The notes: generated from the sequence alone by a model not told the origin. Positions 1-7,002 are shown, numbered from the stretch's first letter. The stretch is 13,029 nucleotides of DNA from SKLM01 sp964450435 (GCA_964450435.1 CAYVCX010000074.1:1-13029), one strand, 5' to 3'. Translations and numbers: made by a program.

Positions 1-2
1 GG

Positions 3-314
3 GTTGAGCGGCCGGTCTTCGGGCTGGCGATTCACCGAGCGGATGGACTGCACATTACCGGACCGAACACGAAGACATTGGCGGAGGAGATCCGGTGGAT
101 TGAGGGCGACGGTAAGGTGCGGTATCGTATCCCATCGCTACCGCTGCTTGAAGGGCGCTACCTCGTGTCAGTGGCTGCCCACAATCTGGAGGACTCCGAG
201 ATGTACGACTACCATGACCGAATGTACGGCTTTCGGGTGCCTTATTCTATGCCGGAGTGTTACGGAATCGTGTCGATGAAAGGGGAATGGTCCTGGAACG
301 GAAGCGGGTCCTGA
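3..314 (+). CDS. wzt: Wzt-type polysaccharide ABC transporter ATP-binding protein, C-terminal carbohydrate-binding domain (5' partial)
   Basis: Only the last 103 residues are in the window, read in frame from base 3 to the TGA at 312-314. The segment begins with V-E-R-P-V-F-G-L-A-I-H-R, then D-G-L-H-I-T-G-P-N-T, and later has L-L-E-G-R-Y-L-V-S-V-A-A-H and Y-D-Y-H-D-R-M-Y-G-F-R-V. These are the landmarks of the beta-sandwich C-terminal domain of Wzt proteins (PVFG...GxxIxGPNT, LxxGxYxVSVA, YDxxxxxxxFxV). In characterised Wzt proteins this domain binds the finished, often end-modified, polysaccharide and selects it for export through the Wzm channel. The ATPase domain, with Walker and signature motifs, lies upstream and is not seen. 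Identification is by remembered motif pattern. The gene ends inside the start region of the next gene, which fits one operon. Confidence 0.82.
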   Translation, partial: VERPVFGLAIHRADGLHITGPNTKTLAEEIRWIEGDGKVRYRIPSLPLLEGRYLVSVAAHNLEDSEMYDYHDRMYGFRVPYSMPECYGIVSMKGEWSWNGSGS

Positions 315-1648
315 TTATCAGCCATGACGTGGTGGGCGAGCGGATGGCTGGGCCGGGCATCCGCTACTACCAGCTGGCGCGTGTTCTCTCCCGCGAGTTT
401 GCCGTCAGCCTGGCCGTCCCCGGTGATGCTTCCTGTCTGGATACTCAGCGATTTGACCTGCTCTGCCACCAGAATCGACTCGAAGGTGGCATCGGTAGGG
501 CTATTCGACATTCGGAGGTAGTAGTCGCGCCAGCGGTGTGGGTCAGCTCGATCGTCGACCACCTGTCGCCATCAGTACGCGTGGTCGTCGACGGATACGA
601 TCCTGTTCTGGCTGAGGCACTCTCTCTCGGCAAAGAGGGGGTTGCAGATCTGCAGATCAGTATGACTCAGGCGTATCTCGTTGGTGATCTGTTCCTGTGC
701 GCCAGCGAGCGACAGCGAGATTGGCTCTTGGGATTGCTCGAGGCGAACGGCCGAGTCAATCCCCACACATTTGAGGAGGATCCATCCCTACGCCGACTGG
801 TTGATGTGGTCCCCTACGGGTTGCCCGAGGGCCCTCCTGAGCCAGCTGAGACGGTAATCCGCGGTGCCTGGCCGCAGGTTGGAAGCGAGGACAAAGTAGT
901 CCTGTGGGGGGGCGGGCTGTGGCCGTGGCTGGACCCGCTGACGGCAATCCGCGCAATGGCCGAGATCTGGCAACAGAGGCAGGACGTGAGATTGGTGTTC
1001 CCAGGAACTCGGCATCCGAATCCGGAGATGGCGAGCACCCCGACGCTTAACGACGCTGCTCGCCGAACGGCGCGGGAGCTAGGGGTGTTGGATAGCGGAG
1101 TCTTCTTCGGTGACTGGGTTCCCTACGATGAATGGCCCCAAGTGCTCCTGGAGAGTGACGTGGCGCTTTCGCTGCACTACGACACCCTTGAGACGCGGCT
1201 GGCGTTTCGGAGCAGGATGTTGGACTACATCTGGGCCGGGCTGCCTATTGTCGCCACGCGAGGGGATGCTACCAGCGACTTGGTCGAGGAGTACGGCTTG
1301 GGGATTCTGGTGGACTGCGAGGACGTGGATGCGGTGACCAAGGCGATCCTTCGTCTCCTGGATGCCCCCCCAGCTGCGCGTGCGGGAAGGTTCTCCGCGG
1401 CGCGGCAGGCACTGAGCTGGGAGCGGGCTGCGCAACCGTTGGTGGCGTTCTGTCGTGACCCACGGCGGGCGCCGGATAAGATAGCTCTCGGGGATGATCT
1501 GGGCAATCCCTTCTACGTCCAGGAGAGACAGCATCTTGCGGCAGAACGGGATAGATGTCAGGAGCTGATTCGACAGTACGAGGAGGGGCGGTTCATGCGG
1601 GCGATGCGTTGGGTGGATCGGATAAGACGGGGCTTGTGGAGTACGTAG
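287..1648 (+). CDS. GT-B glycosyltransferase (family 4-like) with C-terminal coiled-coil/basic tail
   Basis: A predicted 453-residue cytoplasmic glycosyltransferase. The N-terminal domain opens with a beta strand R-V-L-I-I-S-H-D and then M-A-G-P-G-I-R-Y-Y-Q-L-A, the usual 'GPGIR...LA' start of GT4-like enzymes. The nucleotide-sugar domain starts near residue 204 (V-V-L-W-G-G-G-L-W) and contains V-F-F-G-D-W-V-P-Y (272-280) and S-R-M-L-D-Y-I-W-A-G-L-P (309-320). The classical E-x7-E pair is not intact: E302 is followed by R-L-A-F-R-S-R-M-L-D, so the second acidic position is D313 or absent. Residues about 410-453 form a charged, probably helical tail ending in a basic aromatic stretch, possibly membrane-associated. 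The ATG at 287 is chosen because it precedes the first beta strand. An in-frame GTG at 257 would add ten residues. Either start overlaps the preceding wzt frame. Donor and acceptor sugars cannot be told. Confidence 0.85.
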   Translation: MVLERKRVLIISHDVVGERMAGPGIRYYQLARVLSREFAVSLAVPGDASCLDTQRFDLLCHQNRLEGGIGRAIRHSEVVVAPAVWVSSIVDHLSPSVRVVVDGYDPVLAEALSLGKEGVADLQISMTQAYLVGDLFLCASERQRDWLLGLLEANGRVNPHTFEEDPSLRRLVDVVPYGLPEGPPEPAETVIRGAWPQVGSEDKVVLWGGGLWPWLDPLTAIRAMAEIWQQRQDVRLVFPGTRHPNPEMASTPTLNDAARRTARELGVLDSGVFFGDWVPYDEWPQVLLESDVALSLHYDTLETRLAFRSRMLDYIWAGLPIVATRGDATSDLVEEYGLGILVDCEDVDAVTKAILRLLDAPPAARAGRFSAARQALSWERAAQPLVAFCRDPRRAPDKIALGDDLGNPFYVQERQHLAAERDRCQELIRQYEEGRFMRAMRWVDRIRRGLWST

Positions 1649-1649
1649 G

Positions 1650-3038
1650 GTGAGAGCTTCCGTCGTTATCCCCGTCTGGAATGGGCGACCGCATCTACCT
1701 GATTGTCTCGACGCTCTCCTGGCCCAGGATTATCCGGACTTCGAGATCATCGCAGTGGACAACGCCTCGAGCGATGGGTCGGCTGACTTGATCGCCGAGG
1801 GCTACCCGCGAGTGCAGGTGATCCGGAACGAGCGGAACCTGGGCTTTGCAGGAGGATGCAATGCTGGTCTGCGAATGGCGAAGGGTAGTGCCCTGATACT
1901 CCTCAATCAAGACGTGGTTGTGCAGCCCGGATGGCTTTCGGCGTTAATTGGCGCGCTTGAGGAGGCACGTGTAGGTATCACGGGCGCGAAGCTTCTGGAG
2001 CCAGATGGTTGTACCTTGTCGCATGCTGGTGCCTATGTGGAGTGGCCTCTGGGCCTGGGCGTACACATCGGGGTGGGGGAAGCCGATCGCGGCCAGTATG
2101 ATGTGGCACGCGATGTGGAGTATGTAACTGGAGCTTCCCTGGCGGTTCGATCTGCGGTGATGGCTGATATCGGCCTGCTTGATGAGGACTTCTACCCGGC
2201 GTTCTACGAGGATGTGGATTACTGCTGGCGAGCTCGCGAGGCGGGCTGGCGGGTCAAGTATGAGCCACGAGCTGCCGCGCTTCATGATGAGGCTTCGAGC
2301 ACCCGGCATCACTGGTTGAGCAGGCACTACTATCACTATCGTAACCGGCTGATCTTCATCCTCAAGCACTTCACGCCATCACAAGTAGTGAGAGAGTTTA
2401 TCCCAGCAGAGAAGAAGCGGATTTCTTCCCTTCCTACTGATGAGTTGCGGGCTGGACACGTGGCCCTGACGGAGATCCTGTCTATGTGGTCGGTGATCAG
2501 AGGCGATCTGACGGCAGCTGAGATATCTGGCTCCGACGGGGAAAGGGTCCTCGAAGGGTTGAGGGCGCTGCGAGAACAGATCGTCGAGCAGCAAGGAGGT
2601 GGATCAGCTCTTAGGAGGCCCAGGGCTTATCAGGGTGGAGCGAGAATGGATGGTGCCCCAACGGCAGCGGATGAGGAGTTGGCTGCCGAGTTGATGAACC
2701 TGTGGGAGATTCGGGAGCAACCCTTTACTTCTCAGGTGCCTGTCCTGGCACCTTTGATTGTGGCGTTCAGGCGGTTGTGGAACTCGGTGGCGACCAAGTG
2801 GTACGTGCGACCTATGATGGCACAGCAAGTCAGGTTCAACGGTGCCGTTATGCGTGCGTTGAGCAGGCTGTGGGATATGCACGCGCATCATTGGGACAGC
2901 GACGCGTTGGTCGCGCTACTTGCGGAGCGAATTGGGACGATGACGGGTCGCACTCTCGAGTTGGAGGAGCGGCTGGCCCGGGTCGAGGCACAGTTGGCAG
3001 AAGCTCCCTTGGGCGGAAGGGAAGTGCACGATGAGTGA
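1650..3038 (+). CDS. Family 2 glycosyltransferase with long C-terminal accessory extension
   Basis: A 462-residue protein starting with GTG one base after the previous stop, with a GGAG about 9 nt upstream. Residues 1 to about 245 are a GT-A fold family 2 enzyme: V-V-I-P-V-W-N-G at 5-12, D-N-A-S-S-D-G-S at 37-44, N-L-G-F-A-G-G-C-N-A-G at 63-73, L-L-N-Q-D at 84-88 (DXD-equivalent, metal and nucleotide binding) and F-Y-E-D-V-D-Y-C-W-R at 185-194, the ED/W-R acceptor-side motif. This resembles rhamnosyltransferase-type GT2 enzymes, but the sugar is not readable. Residues about 245-462 are not part of a normal GT2: a helical linker, then P-V-L-A-P-L-I (364-370), W-N-S-V-A-T-K-W-Y-V-R-P (377-388), Q-x-x-F-N-G-A-V-M-R-A-L (393-404) and a heptad-like C-terminus (about 430-450). 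This tail shares motifs with the next gene. Confidence 0.92.
   Translation: MRASVVIPVWNGRPHLPDCLDALLAQDYPDFEIIAVDNASSDGSADLIAEGYPRVQVIRNERNLGFAGGCNAGLRMAKGSALILLNQDVVVQPGWLSALIGALEEARVGITGAKLLEPDGCTLSHAGAYVEWPLGLGVHIGVGEADRGQYDVARDVEYVTGASLAVRSAVMADIGLLDEDFYPAFYEDVDYCWRAREAGWRVKYEPRAAALHDEASSTRHHWLSRHYYHYRNRLIFILKHFTPSQVVREFIPAEKKRISSLPTDELRAGHVALTEILSMWSVIRGDLTAAEISGSDGERVLEGLRALREQIVEQQGGGSALRRPRAYQGGARMDGAPTAADEELAAELMNLWEIREQPFTSQVPVLAPLIVAFRRLWNSVATKWYVRPMMAQQVRFNGAVMRALSRLWDMHAHHWDSDALVALLAERIGTMTGRTLELEERLARVEAQLAEAPLGGREVHDE
2724..2870 (+). other. C-terminal accessory module of the GT2 protein (shared with the next gene)
   Basis: These codons (residues 359-407 of the GT2 enzyme) can be aligned by eye to residues 80-128 of the small protein encoded next, with one single-residue gap. 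About 13 positions are identical, including P364/P86, L366/L88, P368/P90, R374-R375/R96-R97, N378/N100, R387/R109, Q393/Q114, N397/N118 and R402-A403-L404/R123-A124-L125. In both proteins a charged, probably coiled-coil helix follows. Short hydrophobic P-x-L-x-P sequences followed by Arg- and aromatic-rich segments could lie on the membrane surface or mediate protein contact; that part is inference. Confidence 0.55.
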
Positions 3039-3471
3039 CGAGTGGCTTGAGATTGCGGACGGAGAGATCGACGTGGCAGAGATCATGCGGAAGATCCGCG
3101 CGCGAGTGGCTCGCCGCGAAGGTGCTGAGACCTCCGAGGGAGTAGGTCCGACCACTGTGGCCGCGGAACTCTGGTGCGACATGATTGGAGAGCCGATGGA
3201 CGGCTCGGCTCTGGGGAAGCACGTGGCAATCCGTCAGAGCGACTGCGACATCGTGCCTCGTCACTACGTCATCGACTGGCGGATACCGATCCTCGGGCCT
3301 ATTCACGCTGTCGTGCGCCGAGTGATCAACGCCGAGATCAACCGCTACCTCTCTCGTTCTCTGCAGAAGCAGTCCCACTACAATCGGAAGATCCTGCGTG
3401 CTCTCAGGGCGCTGGCCGAGGAGAACGCTCGCCTGAGCCGCCAGATCGAAGAGCTGCGGGACGAGGAGTGA
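3031..3471 (+). CDS. Small protein of unknown function with glycosyltransferase-associated module and coiled coil
   Basis: A 146-residue protein that I cannot assign to a named family. The ATG lies 8 nt inside the end of the GT2 gene and is preceded by a purine-rich GGAAGGGAAG about 6 nt upstream, so translation is probably coupled. Residues 13-30 (I-D-V-A-E-I-M-R-K-I-R-A-R-V) form a short amphipathic helix. From memory, this 'DVxxIMxxIRxR' motif is common at the N-terminus of larger Chloroflexota methyltransferases and glycan-locus proteins. Residues 80-128 match the GT2 tail: I-P-I-L-G-P-I (85-91), RR-x-x-N (96-100), Q-x-x-Y-N-x-x-x-L-R-A-L (114-125). Residues about 122-146 are a heptad-like helix (L-R-A-L-A-E-E-N-A-R-L). 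There is no signal peptide, no clear membrane span and no catalytic motif. It may be a stand-alone form of a module usually fused to enzymes, perhaps acting as a scaffold; that role is inferred. Confidence 0.8.
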   Translation: MSDEWLEIADGEIDVAEIMRKIRARVARREGAETSEGVGPTTVAAELWCDMIGEPMDGSALGKHVAIRQSDCDIVPRHYVIDWRIPILGPIHAVVRRVINAEINRYLSRSLQKQSHYNRKILRALRALAEENARLSRQIEELRDEE

Positions 3472-3478
3472 TTGACGG

Positions 3479-4546
3479 GTGCAGGTGCATCAGTTTCACC
3501 CGACCGTCTCCTACGGCGATGCGATCAGCAATCAGATTCTGAGCCTCCAGGGCCTGTTGCGCGAGATGGGATACCGCAGTGAGGTATTCTGTGAGCAACT
3601 GCCGATCCAGTTTGAGGGTCGTGCACGGCAGATTGGGCGCTATGATTGTTACTCCTCGGCTCAGAACATCTTGCTGCTCCATTTCTCTCTAGCGTATTCC
3701 CCCGACGTCATCTCCTGGCTGGCGCGCCTTCCCGACCGAAAAGTGATCGTGTACCACAACATCACGCCTCACGAGTATTTCGCTGGCATCAATGATGTCT
3801 ACCTCGGAGCCGCTAGAGCCGGACGCGAGCAGCTGGAGCAGTTGCGCTGTGTGGTCGACGCCGGATGGGGTGTTTCGGCGTTCAACTGCGAGGAGTTAGA
3901 GAACTACGGCTGGTCGAGGCCAGGGGTTCTGCCCATCATCTTCGATCCGGAGCGTTACAGACTCCGCCCCCACCGAGGAGTACTCAAGCAGCTCGAGAAT
4001 GGCTTGAACGTCCTGTTTGTGGGGCGTGTGTCTCCGAATAAGTGTCTCGAGGACCTGATCTTGACCTTCTACTACCTGAAGGCCCTCGGGCGTTCGGATG
4101 CCCGGCTCCTGTTGGTCGGTTCAGCACGGGGGATGGAACCCTATCTGGAATACCTGCAGGCTCTGGCGAGGAAGCTCGGGCTCTCCGACGTGATCTTCAC
4201 CGGGCACGTTAGCAATGCGGAGCTCGTGGCCTACTACAGGTGTGCTGATGTCTATTTGAGCATGAGCGAGCACGAAGGATTCGGCGTGCCACTGCTGGAG
4301 AGTATGCACTTCGACGTACCGGTGATTGCTTACAAGGCCGCTGCCGTGCCAGAGACACTGGGCGGGAGCGGCATTCTGGTGAAGGAGAAGGACCACCCGC
4401 GTGTGGCAGGATTGATCTGTTTGCTTGATGAAGACAAGGAGCTCCAAGCGCAGATTGTCACCGGGGAGCGAAGGCGATTGCAGGACTTCCTGCCGGGCGA
4501 AGTGAGCAAGAAGTTGCAGGGTCTGCTGATGGATCTGAAGACATGA
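3479..4546 (+). CDS. Glycosyltransferase family 4 (GT-B)
   Basis: A 355-residue enzyme. An in-frame stop at 3473-3475 means the GTG at 3479 is the first possible start, with GAGGAG (3463-3468) 10 nt upstream inside the end of the previous gene. The N-terminus M-Q-V-H-Q-F-H-P and S-Y-G-D-A-I-S-N-Q is typical of a GT4 group whose acceptor domain begins '(R)VHQFxPxxxxGDAI'. The donor domain has V-L-F-V-G-R-V-S-P-N-K (178-188, with the phosphate-contacting R183 and K188), T-G-H-V-S-N-A-E-L (241-249) and an intact E-x7-E motif (E266 to E274: E-G-F-G-V-P-L-L-E), followed by V-P-V-I-A-Y and a V-P-E-T-L-G-G-S-G-I-L loop. Expected to be a retaining transferase using a nucleotide sugar at the cytoplasmic face. 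Specificity is unknown. Confidence 0.92.
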   Translation: MQVHQFHPTVSYGDAISNQILSLQGLLREMGYRSEVFCEQLPIQFEGRARQIGRYDCYSSAQNILLLHFSLAYSPDVISWLARLPDRKVIVYHNITPHEYFAGINDVYLGAARAGREQLEQLRCVVDAGWGVSAFNCEELENYGWSRPGVLPIIFDPERYRLRPHRGVLKQLENGLNVLFVGRVSPNKCLEDLILTFYYLKALGRSDARLLLVGSARGMEPYLEYLQALARKLGLSDVIFTGHVSNAELVAYYRCADVYLSMSEHEGFGVPLLESMHFDVPVIAYKAAAVPETLGGSGILVKEKDHPRVAGLICLLDEDKELQAQIVTGERRRLQDFLPGEVSKKLQGLLMDLKT

Positions 4547-4559
4547 GGGTGTAAGGCGC

Positions 4560-5672
4560 ATGAATGTCGTCCTGATCAGCAGTGCCGGACGATGCGGGAT
4601 CCACGAGTATTCGCGGATTCTACTCGAGGGGTTCCGTGAACTTGGGCACCGGGCACGCTATATCGCCGTCCAGCGCCACGACAACCAGGACCTAGCGAAG
4701 CGCATCGGACAGGTGAAGGACGATGATGATCTGGTGATCTTCGAGTACGAGCCGGGGATCTTCTGGTTGGGCGGCCTCATCCGTGCGATGGCCTGGCTCC
4801 GGTTCGGGCGACGCAAGCAGGTCCTGCTTTCGGTTCACGAGATAGCCGTAGAGAAGTACCCCGAGTTCGGTCGGATTCAGCAGCACCTGGCCCGGAAGTC
4901 GTCCCGTCGTGGGGCTCTGGAAATCGTGAGGCTGTGTGCCGCCGCGGTCGATGTGGCACTGCGGTTTCTCATGCTCCGCGGAGCGCTGCTGGTGATGGGG
5001 TGGCTGCCTGAGTGTGTGGTGGTTCATTCAACCAAGGCTGCTGAGTACATCGATCTTGCTGTGACAGACGATCAGAGAGTCCACCACGTGCCCCTCGTGG
5101 TCAAGCAGCTGGCTGGAGACGGCGACGCGGTGCGGCAGGAGTTAGGGCTCCCCCGTGACGTATTTGCCTTCATCGTCCCGGGCTTCCTCTTCCGCCGCAA
5201 GCGGATCCTTGAGGTGATCGAGCAGTTGCCAGCTGGAGCAGAGCTGTGGATCGTGGGGACTGCTTCGGAGTACGATCCGGGCTACCTGGAGGAGATCGAG
5301 GCCTACCTCGCCCAGGGCAACGGAGAGAAGTACGTGCGCCTGATTCAGGACTACCAGCGGATGGAGCAGTATCTGATCGCAGCAGATGCCGCTGTCTTGT
5401 TCTACGCGGATGCGTACCAGAGCGGCATTGCCAGCCTGGCGGTGGGGGCAGGGAAGCCCTGCATCTTCTCTGACCTGCCGGCCTTCTCGGACCTGCGCGA
5501 CGCGGGTCTGACGGTCCAGACGCCGACTGAACTGCGTCAGGCGATGGTAGACATCCAGCGGGACGACGTCTATGCTCGCCTTGTCGAGGGAGCTGCGGAT
5601 CTTCGTCGGCGCCTTGCGCCGGACCGGATGGCAGAGGCGTATCTGGATTGCCAACAGACGGACCATCGATGA
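4560..5672 (+). CDS. GT-B glycosyltransferase, divergent
   Basis: A 370-residue predicted glycosyltransferase starting at ATG 4560, 13 nt after the previous stop. The N-terminal domain starts M-N-V-V-L-I-S-S-A-G and has C-G-I-H-E-Y-S-R-I-L-L-E-G-F (12-25), the 'CGIxxYsxxL' acceptor-side motif of many GT4 enzymes. F-E-Y-E-P-G-I-F (61-68) and S-V-H-E-I (91-95) follow. The donor domain begins near 200 with F-I-V-P-G-F-L-F-R-R-K-R (204-215), supplying the Arg/Lys pair, then L-W-I-V-G-T-A (229-235). The C-terminal motif is Y-A-D-A-Y-Q-S-G-I-A-S-L-A-V-G-A-G-K-P (282-300), where the usual E-x7-E is replaced. Residues about 127-150 are hydrophobic but broken by Arg, and more likely a membrane-contacting patch than a full span. 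The 3' end overlaps the next start as ATGA. Sugar specificity is unknown. Confidence 0.83.
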   Translation: MNVVLISSAGRCGIHEYSRILLEGFRELGHRARYIAVQRHDNQDLAKRIGQVKDDDDLVIFEYEPGIFWLGGLIRAMAWLRFGRRKQVLLSVHEIAVEKYPEFGRIQQHLARKSSRRGALEIVRLCAAAVDVALRFLMLRGALLVMGWLPECVVVHSTKAAEYIDLAVTDDQRVHHVPLVVKQLAGDGDAVRQELGLPRDVFAFIVPGFLFRRKRILEVIEQLPAGAELWIVGTASEYDPGYLEEIEAYLAQGNGEKYVRLIQDYQRMEQYLIAADAAVLFYADAYQSGIASLAVGAGKPCIFSDLPAFSDLRDAGLTVQTPTELRQAMVDIQRDDVYARLVEGAADLRRRLAPDRMAEAYLDCQQTDHR

Positions 5673-6847
5673 AGATTGCATTTGTGGTCCAGCGGTACGG
5701 CCTGGAGATCAGCGGGGGAGCTGAACTGCATTGCCGGCAAGTGGTCGAGCATCTCCGCTCAGAGTTCGACATCCACGTGCTGACGACCTGCGCGGAGAAC
5801 TACGTCACCTGGGAGAACGCATACGCGCCGGGGTTGGATGCGGTCAATGGCATTCCGGTGCGGCGGTTCCCCACCATTTGTACCCGCGAGGAGACATTTG
5901 GTGATCGGTCCGGCCGGCTATTCGGACGCCCCCACACAGTTCAGGATGAGATGGACTGGCTCTATGCCCAAGGGCCCGTGGTGCCCGGACTCTTGGAGTA
6001 CATCGCCAAGCACCATCTGTCATACGACGCTTTTGTCTTCTTCACCTATATCTACTACCCTACCGCACTGGGGCTGCGTCTGGTGGCGGACCGTGCGCTC
6101 CTCGTCCCTACGGCGCACGACGAGCCGCCGATCTACCTGGATATCTACAAGGCCCTCTTTCACGCCCCCCGAGCCTTCATCTACAATACCATTGAGGAGC
6201 GAGCGTTTCTGGAGAGCCTGTTTGGCATCGCGCACATCCCGGGCGCGGTGGTGGGCCTGGGAGTTGACGTACCGGAGCGTGTAGATCTGGATTCTTTTCG
6301 GCGGAAGCACGATCTCACCACCCCCTACGTCGTCTACCTCGGCCGCGTCAGCAAGTCGAAGCGCTGTGACCAGCTCCTGGAGTACTTCGTACGCTACAAG
6401 GCGACTCGGCCCGGTCCGCTCAAGCTGGTGCTGGTTGGGCGCACGGAGATCCCCATACCGAAGCGGGCCGACATCACGGCCCTGGGCTTCGTATCGGAAG
6501 AAGACAAGTTCGGTGCTCTCTCTGGAGCCGAGCTGCTTCTCCTGCCCTCGGAGCTTGAGAGTCTGTCGATGGTCTTTCTGGAGAGCCTGGCGATGGGGAC
6601 TCCTGTCCTGTGCAACGGCGTCAGCCCAGTGTTGCGCGGCCATTGCCTGCGCAGCGATGGAGCGATCTATTATCGCAACTATTCGGAGTTTGAGGCCAGT
6701 CTTGCACTGCTTCTGAACAGGTCGCGTCTACGGCGGGCGATGGGCGAGAAGGGGAAAGCCTATGTGGAGCGGCACTACACCTGGGACAGAGTAGTCCAGG
6801 AATACCGCCACTTGCTTTCCGAGGTTGTTCGTAAGCCGTGGTGGTAG
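5669..6847 (+). CDS. Glycosyltransferase family 4 (GT-B)
   Basis: A 392-residue enzyme. The ATG at 5669 overlaps the preceding TGA as ATGA, a standard coupled arrangement, and gives the canonical N-terminus M-K-I-A-F-V-V-Q-R-Y-G; a TTG at 5648 is the only earlier in-frame alternative. S-G-G-A-E (15-19) is the acceptor-loop motif of GT4 enzymes. V-N-G-I-P-V-R-R-F (59-67) is the usual strand ahead of the acceptor region. The donor half has V-Y-L-G-R-V-S-K-S-K (222-231, R226 and K231) and an intact E-x7-E pair at E297 and E305 (E-S-L-S-M-V-F-L-E), followed by A-M-G-T-P-V-L. The C-terminal Y-T-W-D-R-V-V-Q-E-Y is the family's usual closing helix. It is the last gene of the plus-strand GT operon and is followed by a promoter-bearing gap. 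Confidence 0.93.
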   Translation: MKIAFVVQRYGLEISGGAELHCRQVVEHLRSEFDIHVLTTCAENYVTWENAYAPGLDAVNGIPVRRFPTICTREETFGDRSGRLFGRPHTVQDEMDWLYAQGPVVPGLLEYIAKHHLSYDAFVFFTYIYYPTALGLRLVADRALLVPTAHDEPPIYLDIYKALFHAPRAFIYNTIEERAFLESLFGIAHIPGAVVGLGVDVPERVDLDSFRRKHDLTTPYVVYLGRVSKSKRCDQLLEYFVRYKATRPGPLKLVLVGRTEIPIPKRADITALGFVSEEDKFGALSGAELLLLPSELESLSMVFLESLAMGTPVLCNGVSPVLRGHCLRSDGAIYYRNYSEFEASLALLLNRSRLRRAMGEKGKAYVERHYTWDRVVQEYRHLLSEVVRKPWW

Positions 6848-6877
6848 TCTGGGAGTCCCCCTAGTACGATCCTCCTA

Positions 6878-6906
6878 TTGTCAGGTGATGTCAGGGGTGG
6901 TATACT
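6878..6906 (+). promoter_or_regulatory. Predicted sigma-70-type extended -10 promoter for the FG-GAP protein gene
   Basis: The -35 box TTGTCA (6878-6883) and -10 box TATACT (6901-6906) each match consensus at five of six positions and are separated by exactly 17 nt. A TG at 6898-6899 makes it an extended -10 (TGGTATACT). Transcription would begin near 6912-6914, leaving a 5' leader of about 208 nt before the GTG start. It lies after the last operon gene, so the secreted protein is probably expressed independently of the glycosyltransferases. Confidence 0.65.
6879..6895 (+). repeat. Two TGTCAGG direct repeats, 10 bp apart, inside the promoter
   Basis: The sequence TGTCAGG occurs at 6879-6885 and again at 6889-6895. 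The centre-to-centre distance of 10 bp is about one helical turn, and both copies sit between the -35 and -10 boxes or overlap the -35. This geometry suits two subunits binding one face of the DNA, as for a response regulator or repressor. The repeats are seen directly; the operator role is inferred. Confidence 0.4.
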
Positions 6907-7002
6907 GACGTCGGCGAACCGGTAGACCTCGACCCCGCGCGTACAAACGAAGTCATCGGTCGAGCCACCTGGCGTGAGGCGCTGCCCAGGTTCCCTGGAG
7001 CA

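Noticed and set aside
4..279. 91-codon plus-strand open frame at the left edge
   Set aside because: It is out of frame with the Wzt C-terminal domain, which has clear family motifs from base 3. The composition (Arg, Thr, Cys rich) is that of a GC-rich shadow frame.
2848..3378. 176-codon minus-strand open frame across the GT2/small-protein junction
   Set aside because: The plus-strand genes here have family motifs and coupled starts; the antisense product is Arg/Pro/His rich with no recognisable domain.
6020..6643. 207-codon minus-strand open frame
   Set aside because: Complementary to an intact GT4 gene and rich in Arg/Gln/Glu, as expected for an antisense shadow.
6848..6870. GGGA/TCCC inverted repeat just after the last operon GT as a terminator
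   Set aside because: GGGA-G-TCCC leaves a one-base loop, sterically not possible, and no T-run follows.
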